The position numbers and the translations under genes are program-made. From positions 124,001 through 188,000 of the forward strand of contig CANQZG010000005.1 of assembly GCA_947628305.1 (NCBI GenBank): a stretch of DNA of 64,000 bases. Direction: 5' to 3'. Source of the stretch: an uncultured Muribaculaceae bacterium (GTDB lineage: Bacteria > Bacteroidota > Bacteroidia > Bacteroidales > Muribaculaceae). This document shows, one piece after another, positions 32,666 through 39,667 of the stretch (the first letter of the stretch is position 1; each line of letters opens with the position of its first letter). The notes beneath the pieces were generated by a model. It did no database searches, had not been told where the DNA came from, and saw nothing but the letters and a program-made list of their open reading frames with translations.

Positions 32666-32902
32666 TTAAGGAAGCCGTTGGTGACAATCAACCTTAATTT
32701 CAAGACGCTCGCACGCGGAGTCCCTCCACGATTTGTAGTTCCGTAGCGTCAGGCATTCAAAGTCAATCGCGGCAAGATAGGCCGGTGTAAAACAGTCGCC
32801 CATTATTTCCGACGGATGCCTTAGCCTTTGGATGTACAAACGCTTGTATAGGCGTTGATAACGGATAAATTCAAACCGCAGTAAAATCTTGTTTTTCTTC
32901 AT
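32666..32902 (-). CDS. First gene of the leftward early operon, hypothetical
   Basis: 78 residues, not recognised. Strongly basic N-terminus (MKKNKILLRFEFIRYQRLYK, RLYIQRLRHPSE) then a more neutral part with PAYLAAIDFECLTLRNYK. It is where a Cro-like regulator would be expected, but no helix-turn-helix is evident. Its transcript, from the -7 box at 33036-33043, would have a leader of about 125 nt crossing the opposing promoter at 32924-32955. Confidence 0.6.
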   Translation of the reverse strand: MKKNKILLRFEFIRYQRLYKRLYIQRLRHPSEIMGDCFTPAYLAAIDFECLTLRNYKSWRDSACERLEIKVDCHQRLP

Positions 32903-32923
32903 TGTTATTTTATTTGTTATTCC

Positions 32924-32955
32924 TTTGGCGGAAAAGAAAAACTGCCGTATATTTG
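32924..32955 (+). promoter_or_regulatory. Rightward promoter toward the repressor
   Basis: TTTG 32924-32927, 20 nt, TATATTTG 32948-32955: a perfect Bacteroidetes promoter. The transcript would start near 32962, cross both operators and enter the 33107 gene and the repressor. Confidence 0.75.
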
Positions 32956-33020
32956 CAGTTAAGGATATATGTTGAGTCTGGCAAATCGCCCGGCAGCCTT
33001 TCCTATGTCCGCTTGTTTAT

Positions 33021-33052
33021 TTTGTTATTTCGATGCAAATATAATAGATTTA
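33021..33052 (+). promoter_or_regulatory. Second rightward promoter overlapping operator 1
   Basis: TTTG 33021-33024, 20 nt, TAGATTTA 33045-33052 (one mismatch to TAnnTTTG). The -7 box is the left half of operator 1, so repressor binding would block it: likely autoregulation. Confidence 0.5.
33036..33043 (-). promoter_or_regulatory. -7 box of the leftward early promoter
   Basis: TATATTTG on the minus strand directly downstream of operator 1. A TTTG at 33068-33071 is 24 nt upstream, longer than the usual 19-21. Operator 1 lies in the spacer, so bound repressor would close this promoter. Confidence 0.5.
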
Positions 33053-33090
33053 AATCTAATAATATTGCAAACTTAGTAGATTTAAATCTA
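33045..33090. promoter_or_regulatory. Twin phage operators
   Basis: TAGATTTAAATCTA, a perfect 14-bp palindrome, at 33045-33058 and again at 33077-33090. Centres are 32 bp apart, about three helical turns, placing both on the same DNA face. They lie between the divergent early and repressor genes and are the likely binding sites of the 33670-34362 repressor. Confidence 0.8.
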
Positions 33091-33106
33091 TTTAACACTA
33101 TAATTT

Positions 33107-33673
33107 ATGCGCCCTCATAATAGACTCTCAATTATTTCATTATTTATCTCTCTGGTTGCTCTCGTATTAGCAATCATATCGGTCTTGTGGAACAAGTCTG
33201 AAAATGAGATTGTTAACTATTTGGGCATTACCATGGGGATATTGTCTTTATTGGTAACTGTTCTTATTGGATGGCAAATATTCGTATTGATGGATTTGAA
33301 AAATTACCATTCTGCTTTTAAAGATTTGTCTAAACGTGTTGATTACAACGACAATTTAACACGTGGGTACGCAAGCCTTGGATATGCCCATACAAATATT
33401 GGTTGGCTAACTGAAGCCAAGAAAGAAGAATGGTTTGTCGAATACATAAGGCATTCCTTGTTGGCTTTATCTTTCTTTTCTAAAGCCGAAGATTATAAGA
33501 CATGTTGGGCGATTGTGAATGAATTAACCGAGAATATCAATAAAGCCGATGCAATATATTATAACGGCTTTAAAGACAATAAAAAAGAATGGATAGATTC
33601 CATTGGAGATGTAAATTCCAGTGCAAGAATAGAAAATTTCAAAGACCTTGTTAAAATAATATCCTCATTATGA
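33107..33673 (+). CDS. Membrane protein coupled to the repressor
   Basis: 188 residues, not recognised. Two N-terminal membrane helices (LSIISLFISLVALVLAIISV and GILSLLVTVLIGWQIFVLMD) and a cytoplasmic helical domain (YASLGYAHTNIGWLTEAKKE, SLLALSFFSKAEDYKTC) that resembles a tetratricopeptide-like bundle. AT-rich. The stop overlaps the repressor start (ATGA), so it is made together with the repressor in the lysogen, consistent with an exclusion or signalling role (inference). Confidence 0.72.
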   Translation: MRPHNRLSIISLFISLVALVLAIISVLWNKSENEIVNYLGITMGILSLLVTVLIGWQIFVLMDLKNYHSAFKDLSKRVDYNDNLTRGYASLGYAHTNIGWLTEAKKEEWFVEYIRHSLLALSFFSKAEDYKTCWAIVNELTENINKADAIYYNGFKDNKKEWIDSIGDVNSSARIENFKDLVKIISSL

Positions 33674-34362
33674 TAGGAACAGTGAAAGACCGCGTTATAG
33701 CATTCATCCAAAGCACTAATTTAACGGTAAAGGGATTCGAGCGAAAGGCAGGATTAAGCAATGGTGCCGTCTCAAAAATGGGGAATAGTCCTCGTTCAGT
33801 CATTGTCGAGAAAATAATAGATGCTTTCCCTAATTTAAATCGAGATTGGCTGCTTACAGGCGAAGGCGAAATGTTAAACAGTGACACGCCCCCGGCAGCC
33901 ACCCGCGCCGAGAACCTCATCCCGTTCTACGATGCCGAGACATCGGGCGGCTACAACGGCAGGGTCGGCGACTCCACCGCCGACGCCCCCCTTGCGGGTT
34001 ACATAAGCGCGGGCGGATGGTTCGACGGCAGGGAGACCGCGGCAATCCGACACATCGGCGACTCCATGCTCGAGTACCCCGACGGCTGCATCCTCGTCGT
34101 ACGCGAGGTGCATGACCGCCACCTCCTCATCCCCGGGCGCGTCTACGTCATCGAGACAAGCGAGTACCGCGTCACCAAGCGGCTACAGAAAGGCCACTCC
34201 CCCGAGTACATCGCCCTCTACTCCTCCAACCCCGAGAAATACGAGGACGGCCGTCTCGTCTACGAGCCGTTCGAGGTCGCCACCGACGACATACGCCGCA
34301 TCTACAGCATCCTCGGCTACATCGTCAACCAACACGGCGCATACAACCTCATCAGGCCATAA
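33670..34362 (+). CDS. CI/LexA-like phage repressor (HTH plus peptidase S24)
   Basis: 230 residues. The N-terminal DNA-binding domain (TVKGFERKAGLSNGAVSKMG, then LNRDWLLTGEGEML) is typical of Bacteroidetes phage repressors. The C-terminal S24 domain has catalytic Ser in HIGDSMLEYPDG (about residue 132) and Lys in RVTKRLQKG (about residue 170), so RecA-stimulated self-cleavage and SOS induction are expected. Base composition changes sharply at about 33890: the HTH half is AT-rich and the S24 half GC-rich, marking a recombination joint between domains. Confidence 0.92.
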   Translation: MIGTVKDRVIAFIQSTNLTVKGFERKAGLSNGAVSKMGNSPRSVIVEKIIDAFPNLNRDWLLTGEGEMLNSDTPPAATRAENLIPFYDAETSGGYNGRVGDSTADAPLAGYISAGGWFDGRETAAIRHIGDSMLEYPDGCILVVREVHDRHLLIPGRVYVIETSEYRVTKRLQKGHSPEYIALYSSNPEKYEDGRLVYEPFEVATDDIRRIYSILGYIVNQHGAYNLIRP

Positions 34363-34438
34363 CCGCTAATTACAATTCTTTTAAATAAAACATTAATCAT
34401 ACAACCGTTCCGTTGGCTAAATAAATACATTTTGAGAC

Positions 34439-35320
34439 ATGAAAAAGTACTTTTTTCTATTTATCCTATTGTGCCCTTTATCGGCTATCTCTTGGACTGC
34501 TTATATCTATGATGATAATAAGGATGTATTTACACTATACCCTGATAGCCTTTGGTCTGCCAAAAATCTGCCATTGGCTGGAGAAGATGAATTTAGGCCA
34601 GGGACAATAGGTTATATCCCGACAAAATTAGGTTACCTTGAAGATGAGTGGTATATGTGGTTTGATGAAAATAATGATGTCGTGGTATTTAAGGCATTTA
34701 CACAGGTACCTATATGTGCCCTTGTTACAACAGAATTTCCAAATGGCTTATTAGGCAAAGACGAATATAATAATTTAATTTCGGGTTTTGATTATAAAGC
34801 TACGTTTAAGATAGACCGAGCCATAAAAGGTAAAATCCGCCAAAAGTTTATGGAAAAAGCATTAGGGCAAACAGCGGTTGATAATTGTATTGCGGACAAT
34901 GTAAATCAATTTAGATATTATTTTAAAGATGGCTATTTAATTGACGCAGAATCGTATGATGGGTTAGTCGGTTATGCTCGAGAATTTAAAGGTTCAAAAT
35001 TATTTGAGGTAATACAACGCAATGCCCGCAACAAACATGCCGATGAGGCATCGGTTATAAAAGAAATAAATTTCCAGTTCGATTGCTTTGCAAAGATGCC
35101 ACCAGAGCATTTTAAACTAGCCTATAACGATGTGTATAACTATAACATGGCACTTGTTTGGTTTTCGTTATATGGAGTTGAGGGTAACGCAACTCTTTCA
35201 AATTTCCAGCTATGTGTGCCAGATGCTAAACCGATAGATATTAGCACAGACTCAATATCTATGGTGTGGGGCAGCAACATTTTTGAGTTCAAGAAAGGCA
35301 TCCTGGTTAATGTCAAATAA
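34439..35320 (+). CDS. Secreted protein of unknown function (prophage cargo)
   Basis: 293 residues, not recognised. An N-terminal signal peptide (MKKYFFLFILLCPLSAISW) is followed by a soluble domain rich in Tyr, Asp and Trp (TAYIYDDNKDVFTLYPDSLW, EDEWYMWFDENNDVVVFKAF) and a later segment SVIKEINFQFDCFAKMP. No lipobox is apparent. Strongly AT-rich compared with the phage structural genes, and placed directly after the repressor in the lysogeny-expressed direction, so it is a lysogenic conversion gene candidate. Confidence 0.7.
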   Translation: MKKYFFLFILLCPLSAISWTAYIYDDNKDVFTLYPDSLWSAKNLPLAGEDEFRPGTIGYIPTKLGYLEDEWYMWFDENNDVVVFKAFTQVPICALVTTEFPNGLLGKDEYNNLISGFDYKATFKIDRAIKGKIRQKFMEKALGQTAVDNCIADNVNQFRYYFKDGYLIDAESYDGLVGYAREFKGSKLFEVIQRNARNKHADEASVIKEINFQFDCFAKMPPEHFKLAYNDVYNYNMALVWFSLYGVEGNATLSNFQLCVPDAKPIDISTDSISMVWGSNIFEFKKGILVNVK

Positions 35321-35348
35321 TTAACATATCCAATTTTATTAATTCACC

Positions 35349-35372
35349 GTGTCATGGTTCAATGAAAACATT
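35349..35372 (+). pseudogene. Short remnant of a repressor 3' end
   Basis: GTGTCATGGTTCAATGAAAA then CATTTTAA is nearly the same as the end of the S24-like remnant at 36070-36097 (GCGTCCTCGGTTCAATGAAA then GCATTCTAA), with one base deleted. It precedes the ATG of the next cargo gene. Confidence 0.5.
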
Positions 35373-35378
35373 TTAATT

Positions 35379-35960
35379 ATGAAAAAGATTCTATTGTCAT
35401 TAGTGTTGTGTTTGTGTATACTTCAATCTAAGTCTGAATCAATTTACACATACGGAGAAATTGTAGATTTTCAATCTGGTTTTATTGGCTCCCTTTGGCA
35501 TCCATTTATGAGGTTGTCAAAATACAATTCAAACGACGAAAATAATGTTGAGATGATATTATTAACAGTCATGATGAAATCATCAGATACTCACTATATA
35601 TATCCAGAGGGGAATAGTAAGCTGTTGTTGAAATTTGATGACGGCACCATAGTCGAGATGATTAGTTTCGACGAGGTAATTAAAGACCATACAAGCAAAT
35701 ATATCGCAAACAGTTTGGTTAATATTTATTTTACCGGACGGCATTATATAATTACAGACGAATGTAAACAAAAGCTATTAAGCCAGCCAATAGTAAAGGT
35801 GCGCATAGAACTAGGGAACGGTGTTAGAAAAGATTTTAATGTCAGTGAAAAACATGGAAAAAAAGTGCTAAAGAAATTGCAAAAGTCTTATGCCTCCATT
35901 GAAAAGGTGCAGCAAGAGCGACTTGACAATGCCAATGGAGATTTAAAGTCTGATTTCTAA
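35379..35960 (+). CDS. Secreted protein of unknown function (prophage cargo)
   Basis: 193 residues from the ATG at 35379, chosen because it starts a good signal peptide (MKKILLSLVLCLCILQSKSE); the longer frame includes remnant sequence. The mature part has GEIVDFQSGFIGSLWHPFMR, LLLKFDDGTIVEMISFDEVI and a Lys-rich helical C-terminus. AT-rich. With the previous gene it forms a cargo block bounded by repressor-3'-end remnants. Confidence 0.7.
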   Translation: MKKILLSLVLCLCILQSKSESIYTYGEIVDFQSGFIGSLWHPFMRLSKYNSNDENNVEMILLTVMMKSSDTHYIYPEGNSKLLLKFDDGTIVEMISFDEVIKDHTSKYIANSLVNIYFTGRHYIITDECKQKLLSQPIVKVRIELGNGVRKDFNVSEKHGKKVLKKLQKSYASIEKVQQERLDNANGDLKSDF

Positions 35961-35977
35961 ATTTGCAACCTCAAGTT

Positions 35978-36097
35978 TGCGACCGCCCCGGCTGCTACCG
36001 CCTCATCCCCACCAATCCCGAATATAACGCGCAGGACATCCCCGTCAGCATAATCTACCGCGTCTACCGCGTCCTCGGTTCAATGAAAGCATTCTAA
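35978..36097 (+). pseudogene. C-terminal remnant of a second S24-type repressor
   Basis: An open stretch without a start reads CDRPGCYRLIPTNPEYNAQD, then IPVSIIYRVYRVLGSMKAF and a stop at 36095-36097. It aligns in pattern with the end of S24 repressors (compare YIALYSSNPEKY and RRIYSILGYI in the intact repressor) but is a different allele. GC-rich like the phage backbone. It probably marks the old repressor end before the AT-rich cargo was inserted. Confidence 0.72.
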
Positions 36098-36150
36098 CCT
36101 CAACATCCATCACCGTCATGACCGACTCCAAATCAATCTTACTCAACACC

Positions 36151-37287
36151 ATGAAAAGAATCATATTGCCAATCCTGATGCTCCCCATTTTGCTCATGGG
36201 TTGTTCGAGCAAGAAGACAAAAGACAGTCCCCGACATTATTTTATAGTCATTGAAGACCTATATGCCCGCAATACATTTGACAGCGTACGATTTCCGGAA
36301 CAGACGGTAATAACCGCCGAAAGTGATTCCGCCGCTGTATCTGAGGCGGTAAGGAATGCTGTAACGCTACTATTTTCAGAATCCTATGTTGCCAATTTAT
36401 CCCCCAATGCAATCACAAAACGCCAACCTCATGATTTCATCATAAACATATTTCGCGACGACAATTCATTGGTCGAGCAATCGGTCATTAAGGATTACCA
36501 AGCTATATTTGACCGAATGGAACAAGTCCATTGGAAAGATTCAGACCAACGCCACAAAGATTATAAATACTACAAGGAAAATGTCCCGATGTTTACAGCC
36601 GACGACATAATCGACAGGGGAAAGGACTATGCTCCCGGCCACATATCAAAATTCGCCCCCGCCTCTAAGATACAGCAAGCCGGAGGCGCATCAAAAAGTC
36701 AACCCGAATCAAGTGAACACACGTCTATATTTAAATATTTATTGCTAATACTTGGATTCGTAATAATATGCCTAATCTTTTCACGCATGGCAAATAAAAG
36801 CGAAAATAAACAGTCCCAAACCTACCGTCATAAGATTACATCCGACGACCGTCCAACGCCGCCGGTGTCTGTTGTTATGTTAAACAGGGATGGCGACACC
36901 TACGAAGATGAATGGCACACGTATATAGCCGGTGTCAGTTATCATTGTTCTGAAAATGACATCGGCGGATACTCCGGCTATGTCATGCTTGACGAGGACA
37001 ACCTAAAGGATAAGCGTGCCCGGGGCATATATTCGCAGACAAAACTATTGGGGTATATTCCGGCCAATGAACTTATTGATTATATCGACTGGAGCGATGG
37101 CCGCCCATGTCCTTGTGTAGGCTTTATATTCATCGAGGACGGACAACTCCGTGGGCGTGTCAAAATATTACGTCCATGCAATCAAGATTTCCTAAAGACC
37201 GAATTTAACAGTTACCTTACATGGGTTAGAAAAAATTATGGAGATAAATATGTCCCATCTAATTGCAATTGGGACATAACAGAATAA
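36151..37287 (+). CDS. Lipoprotein-like membrane protein with a cytoplasmic HIRAN domain
   Basis: 378 residues from the ATG at 36151, which begins a lipoprotein-type signal (MKRIILPILMLPILLMGCSS). A domain of about 170 residues follows (HYFIVIEDLYARNTF, SYVANLSPNAITKRQPHDFI), then a membrane helix at about 192-212 (YLLLILGFVIICLIFSRM), then at about 256-345 a HIRAN domain: YIAGVSYH, VMLDEDNLKDKRARGIYSQT, LLGYIPANELIDYID and GRVKILRP. HIRAN domains bind ssDNA 3' ends in DNA-repair helicases. The predicted topology puts an exported sensor domain outside and HIRAN inside. It is an unusual combination, in the cargo region after the repressor. Confidence 0.78.
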   Translation: MKRIILPILMLPILLMGCSSKKTKDSPRHYFIVIEDLYARNTFDSVRFPEQTVITAESDSAAVSEAVRNAVTLLFSESYVANLSPNAITKRQPHDFIINIFRDDNSLVEQSVIKDYQAIFDRMEQVHWKDSDQRHKDYKYYKENVPMFTADDIIDRGKDYAPGHISKFAPASKIQQAGGASKSQPESSEHTSIFKYLLLILGFVIICLIFSRMANKSENKQSQTYRHKITSDDRPTPPVSVVMLNRDGDTYEDEWHTYIAGVSYHCSENDIGGYSGYVMLDEDNLKDKRARGIYSQTKLLGYIPANELIDYIDWSDGRPCPCVGFIFIEDGQLRGRVKILRPCNQDFLKTEFNSYLTWVRKNYGDKYVPSNCNWDITE

Positions 37288-37307
37288 TCCCAAAACCATA
37301 AACCATC

Positions 37308-37796
37308 ATGTTACTACTCGATTCATCCGCCGGCGGTCTCGCCGTTTTCACAGGCCTCGTGGCAATCGCCGCCGCCGTGCTTCAAATCATCCTGTTCTTC
37401 AAGCTATGGCAGATGACCGACGATGTCCGCCACATCAAGGAACGCCTCGACGCATCCCAGCGCACCATCACCGCCGATGACGTTGTCGCATCCGCAATCA
37501 CCGGCGACTCCGCCGAGACCTACAACGCCATCGTCGCCAGTGCCGTCGCCGAGATGAACAAGCTACGCAGGTCATACGTCGAGGCCGAGGGATACCTCAA
37601 GGCCTACAACGACGAGACTTACAAACGAACCATGGAAAGCAACGAGAGACTCGCCGACGAATACCTCGCCAAGGCCGCCCGCCGATGCCGCGCCATGGGC
37701 CGCGAACTGCCCCCGCAACTCACCTCCTTCAAAGCCTACATCGCATTCTACAACGATGTCGTCGACACCGCCACTGCCACCGCCCCCCCCGCCTGA
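37308..37796 (+). CDS. Membrane coiled-coil protein (cargo region)
   Basis: 162 residues, not recognised. One N-terminal helix (GLAVFTGLVAIAAAVLQIIL) followed by long helical sequence (DDVRHIKERLDASQRTITAD, AEMNKLRRSYVEAEGYLKAY). GC-rich with phage-like codon use. It follows the HIRAN gene by 20 bp and could be its partner, but only proximity supports that. Confidence 0.65.
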   Translation: MLLLDSSAGGLAVFTGLVAIAAAVLQIILFFKLWQMTDDVRHIKERLDASQRTITADDVVASAITGDSAETYNAIVASAVAEMNKLRRSYVEAEGYLKAYNDETYKRTMESNERLADEYLAKAARRCRAMGRELPPQLTSFKAYIAFYNDVVDTATATAPPA

Positions 37797-37832
37797 CCGC
37801 CCCCGCCATTAAATATTTCCCATAATTTATGC

Positions 37833-37840
37833 TATCTTTG
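37833..37840 (+). promoter_or_regulatory. -7 box of the DinD-like gene leader
   Basis: TATCTTTG, matching TAnnTTTG. The start near 37847 places the pseudoknot at the very 5' end of the transcript. No clear -33. Confidence 0.55.
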
Positions 37841-37850
37841 TGTTGTAATT

Positions 37851-37932
37851 GGTGACGCTCTCATGAAAGATATTCAACTCCGCCACGGAAGTAATGTCGC
37901 GGAGCGTCACTTATCGCGACATAACTTCCGTG
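37851..37932 (+). ncRNA. H-type pseudoknot in the leader of the DinD-like gene
   Basis: Two long helices interlock. GTGACGCTC (37852-37860) pairs perfectly with GAGCGTCAC (37902-37910). The latter lies in the 13-nt loop of a hairpin whose 18-bp arms are 37884-37901 and 37915-37932 (CACGGAAG...GTCGCG with CGCGAC...CTTCCGTG, one mismatch). The order 5'A-5'B-3'A-3'B makes a pseudoknot. It begins a few bases after the predicted transcription start and about 130 nt before the ORF. It may be a cis-regulatory leader or a free small RNA. Confidence 0.65.
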
Positions 37933-37991
37933 ACCGATGTCCTAACTATTTGTCACAGCTGACGATGATGTCGCTTCCGCACAATCCCGAT

Positions 37992-38021
37992 TTTAAACCC
38001 ACCGAATTCGGTAGGTTTAAA
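37992..38021. promoter_or_regulatory. 30-bp near-perfect palindrome upstream of the DinD-like gene
   Basis: TTTAAACC, then C, then ACCGAATTCGGT, then A, then GGTTTAAA: symmetric with a single mismatched pair (38000/38013). It lies 39 bp before the start codon and is a candidate operator or RNA hairpin. Confidence 0.65.
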
Positions 38022-38059
38022 GATGAGACAGGATTCAACAATTTTACGATTTAAAATAT

Positions 38060-38902
38060 ATGACAAAGAAAAACCAAATACAGATTTTCAACGACACCAA
38101 GGTAAGAACCGTTTGGGACAGCGACAAAGAGGAATGGTATTTCTCGGTCGTCGATGTCGTCGCCGTACTTACCGACAGTGCCAACCCAAACACATATTGG
38201 AAAGTACTGAAAAACAGGCTTAAAAAAGAGGGAAATGAAACGGTTACAAATTGTAACCGTTTGAAACTCCCTGCCGCCGACGGCAAGATGCGTCTCACCG
38301 ATGTCGCCACAACCGAGCAGATGTTCCGTCTCATTCAATCCATCCCCTCCCCCAAAGCCGAGCCGTTTAAACAATGGATGGCGCAAGTGGCGGCAACCCG
38401 CATCGACCAGATGCAAGACCCCGAACTGTCAATCGAGCAAGCCGTTTCCGACTACCGCCGTCTCGGATACTCCGAGGAATGGATAAACCAACGTCTTCGC
38501 GGTATCGAGGTCAGGAAGATGCTCACCGACGAATGGAGACGCGGCGGCGTGGATGACAGACATTACGGATTCCTCACCGACTTCATCACACAACAGTGGA
38601 GCGGCATGAAAACCCGTCAATACAAAGATTACAAAGGATTGACAAAAGAATCCCTTCGCGACAACATGACGAACATCGAACTCGCCCTCAACACCCTCGC
38701 CGAGGCTTCCACGACCGAAATCTCCAGGCAACAGAACCCCGAGACCCTCAACGAGCATATAAAGGTCGCCAAGAGTGGCGGGAACGTGGCGAAAGTCGCC
38801 CGGACCGAACTGGAATCCAAACTCGGACGCAGCGTAATCACCCCCGCCAAAGCCTCCGATTACATCACAGGCCAAGAACCGCCCAAAGAAATTGAATCAT
38901 GA
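38060..38902 (+). CDS. DinD/BRO-like phage (anti)repressor family protein
   Basis: 280 residues. The N-terminal BRO-like domain (VWDSDKEEWYFSVVDVVAVL, NPNTYWKVLKNRLKKEG, LTDVATTEQMFRLIQ) is joined to a helical C-terminal part (GYSEEWINQRLRGIEVRKML, GGNVAKVARTELESKLGRSV) like that of DNA-damage-inducible protein D. BRO-N proteins act as phage antirepressors and DinD antagonises RecA filaments; which applies here is not decided. It has an elaborate leader (pseudoknot plus palindrome), suggesting tight control. Confidence 0.8.
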   Translation: MTKKNQIQIFNDTKVRTVWDSDKEEWYFSVVDVVAVLTDSANPNTYWKVLKNRLKKEGNETVTNCNRLKLPAADGKMRLTDVATTEQMFRLIQSIPSPKAEPFKQWMAQVAATRIDQMQDPELSIEQAVSDYRRLGYSEEWINQRLRGIEVRKMLTDEWRRGGVDDRHYGFLTDFITQQWSGMKTRQYKDYKGLTKESLRDNMTNIELALNTLAEASTTEISRQQNPETLNEHIKVAKSGGNVAKVARTELESKLGRSVITPAKASDYITGQEPPKEIES

Positions 38903-38931
38903 CACCCGCCACATTGTTTTTTAGCTTGTTT

Positions 38932-38963
38932 GTTGGCTTTTAGGAAAAACCGTCGTATATTTG
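38932..38963 (+). promoter_or_regulatory. Promoter of the PLD-like/membrane protein pair
   Basis: TTG 38933-38935, 20 nt, TATATTTG 38956-38963. Transcription near 38970 leaves a leader of about 137 nt before the ATG at 39107. The surrounding sequence resembles the promoter at 32924-32955. Confidence 0.7.
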
Positions 38964-39106
38964 CACTACACTTACCAAACGAATCGCCACCTTTGTATGT
39001 TGAAAATAGAGAAACTATACATTCCGCACCGGGATGCACGCCGCGACGCCGATGCCATCCGTGGCGACCGGGAAAGAATAGTCTCAACTACTTGCCATCC
39101 ACTTTT

Positions 39107-39667
39107 ATGAATAACTATAGAAAACTGGTAGAATCGTTAGCGCAAAGCAACGAGGATAGATTGTTTTTAAACACCGATGAAGAACACGCGCTCATCGTGT
39201 GCGTGCAGATATTCAAGAAAGCACAAAACATTATCCGTATATTCGCCGGATGCCTATGTAAACATGTCGGGAACGAACCTGAATACATCGAGGCACTTAG
39301 CGATTTTATCGAACGTGGAGGCGTACTGCACATATTATTGAACGAATTTGATGAAACATGCGCGGCGTCATCACCATTGTTCAAACGACTATCATACTAT
39401 GTTTCAGAGAACAGACCCATAGAGGTAAAGAGGACAGACCTTAAACCCTATCTCGCTTCCGACCCTACAAAACAAAATGTACATTTCACCATAGGAGACG
39501 AGTCATCCTACCGCATCGAGACAAATACCCGCGACAGAGCCGCCGAATGCAACTTCAACAACCCTGTCATCGCCAAAAACACGGCTGACTTCTTTGACAG
39601 CCTGTTCTCACGGGAGGATTCCATAAACATCGATGTCGTTAAATTAGTGGGTAATGGTGCTAAATAA
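39107..39667 (+). CDS. PLD-like protein lacking the full HKD motif (cargo pair, gene 1)
   Basis: 186 residues from the ATG at 39107 (MNNYRKLVESLAQS); the longer frame runs through the promoter and is rejected. The pattern NIIRIFAGCLCKHVGNEPEY, LSDFIERGGVLHILLNEFDE, NVHFTIGDESSYRIETN and ADFFDSLFSRE resembles one half of a phospholipase D fold, where HxKxxxxD is expected. Here His126 is followed by T and D (HFTIGD), so the catalytic Lys is absent. It overlaps the next gene by 14 bp. Possible sensor or nucleic-acid-binding half of a defence or exclusion pair (inference). Confidence 0.65.
   Translation: MNNYRKLVESLAQSNEDRLFLNTDEEHALIVCVQIFKKAQNIIRIFAGCLCKHVGNEPEYIEALSDFIERGGVLHILLNEFDETCAASSPLFKRLSYYVSENRPIEVKRTDLKPYLASDPTKQNVHFTIGDESSYRIETNTRDRAAECNFNNPVIAKNTADFFDSLFSREDSINIDVVKLVGNGAK

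Noticed and set aside
32902-33120. 72-codon plus-strand ORF across the immunity region
   Set aside because: It begins upstream of the promoter at 32924-32955 and reads through both operators; the real coding starts at 33107.
37863-38054. 63-codon ORF before the DinD-like gene
   Set aside because: Its sequence is dictated by the inverted repeats of the pseudoknot and the palindrome, so an RNA or DNA role explains it better than a protein.
38930-39106. Upstream extension of the PLD-like protein (59 more residues)
   Set aside because: The extension covers the promoter at 38932-38963 and reads as low-quality sequence; the ATG at 39107 follows a normal leader.
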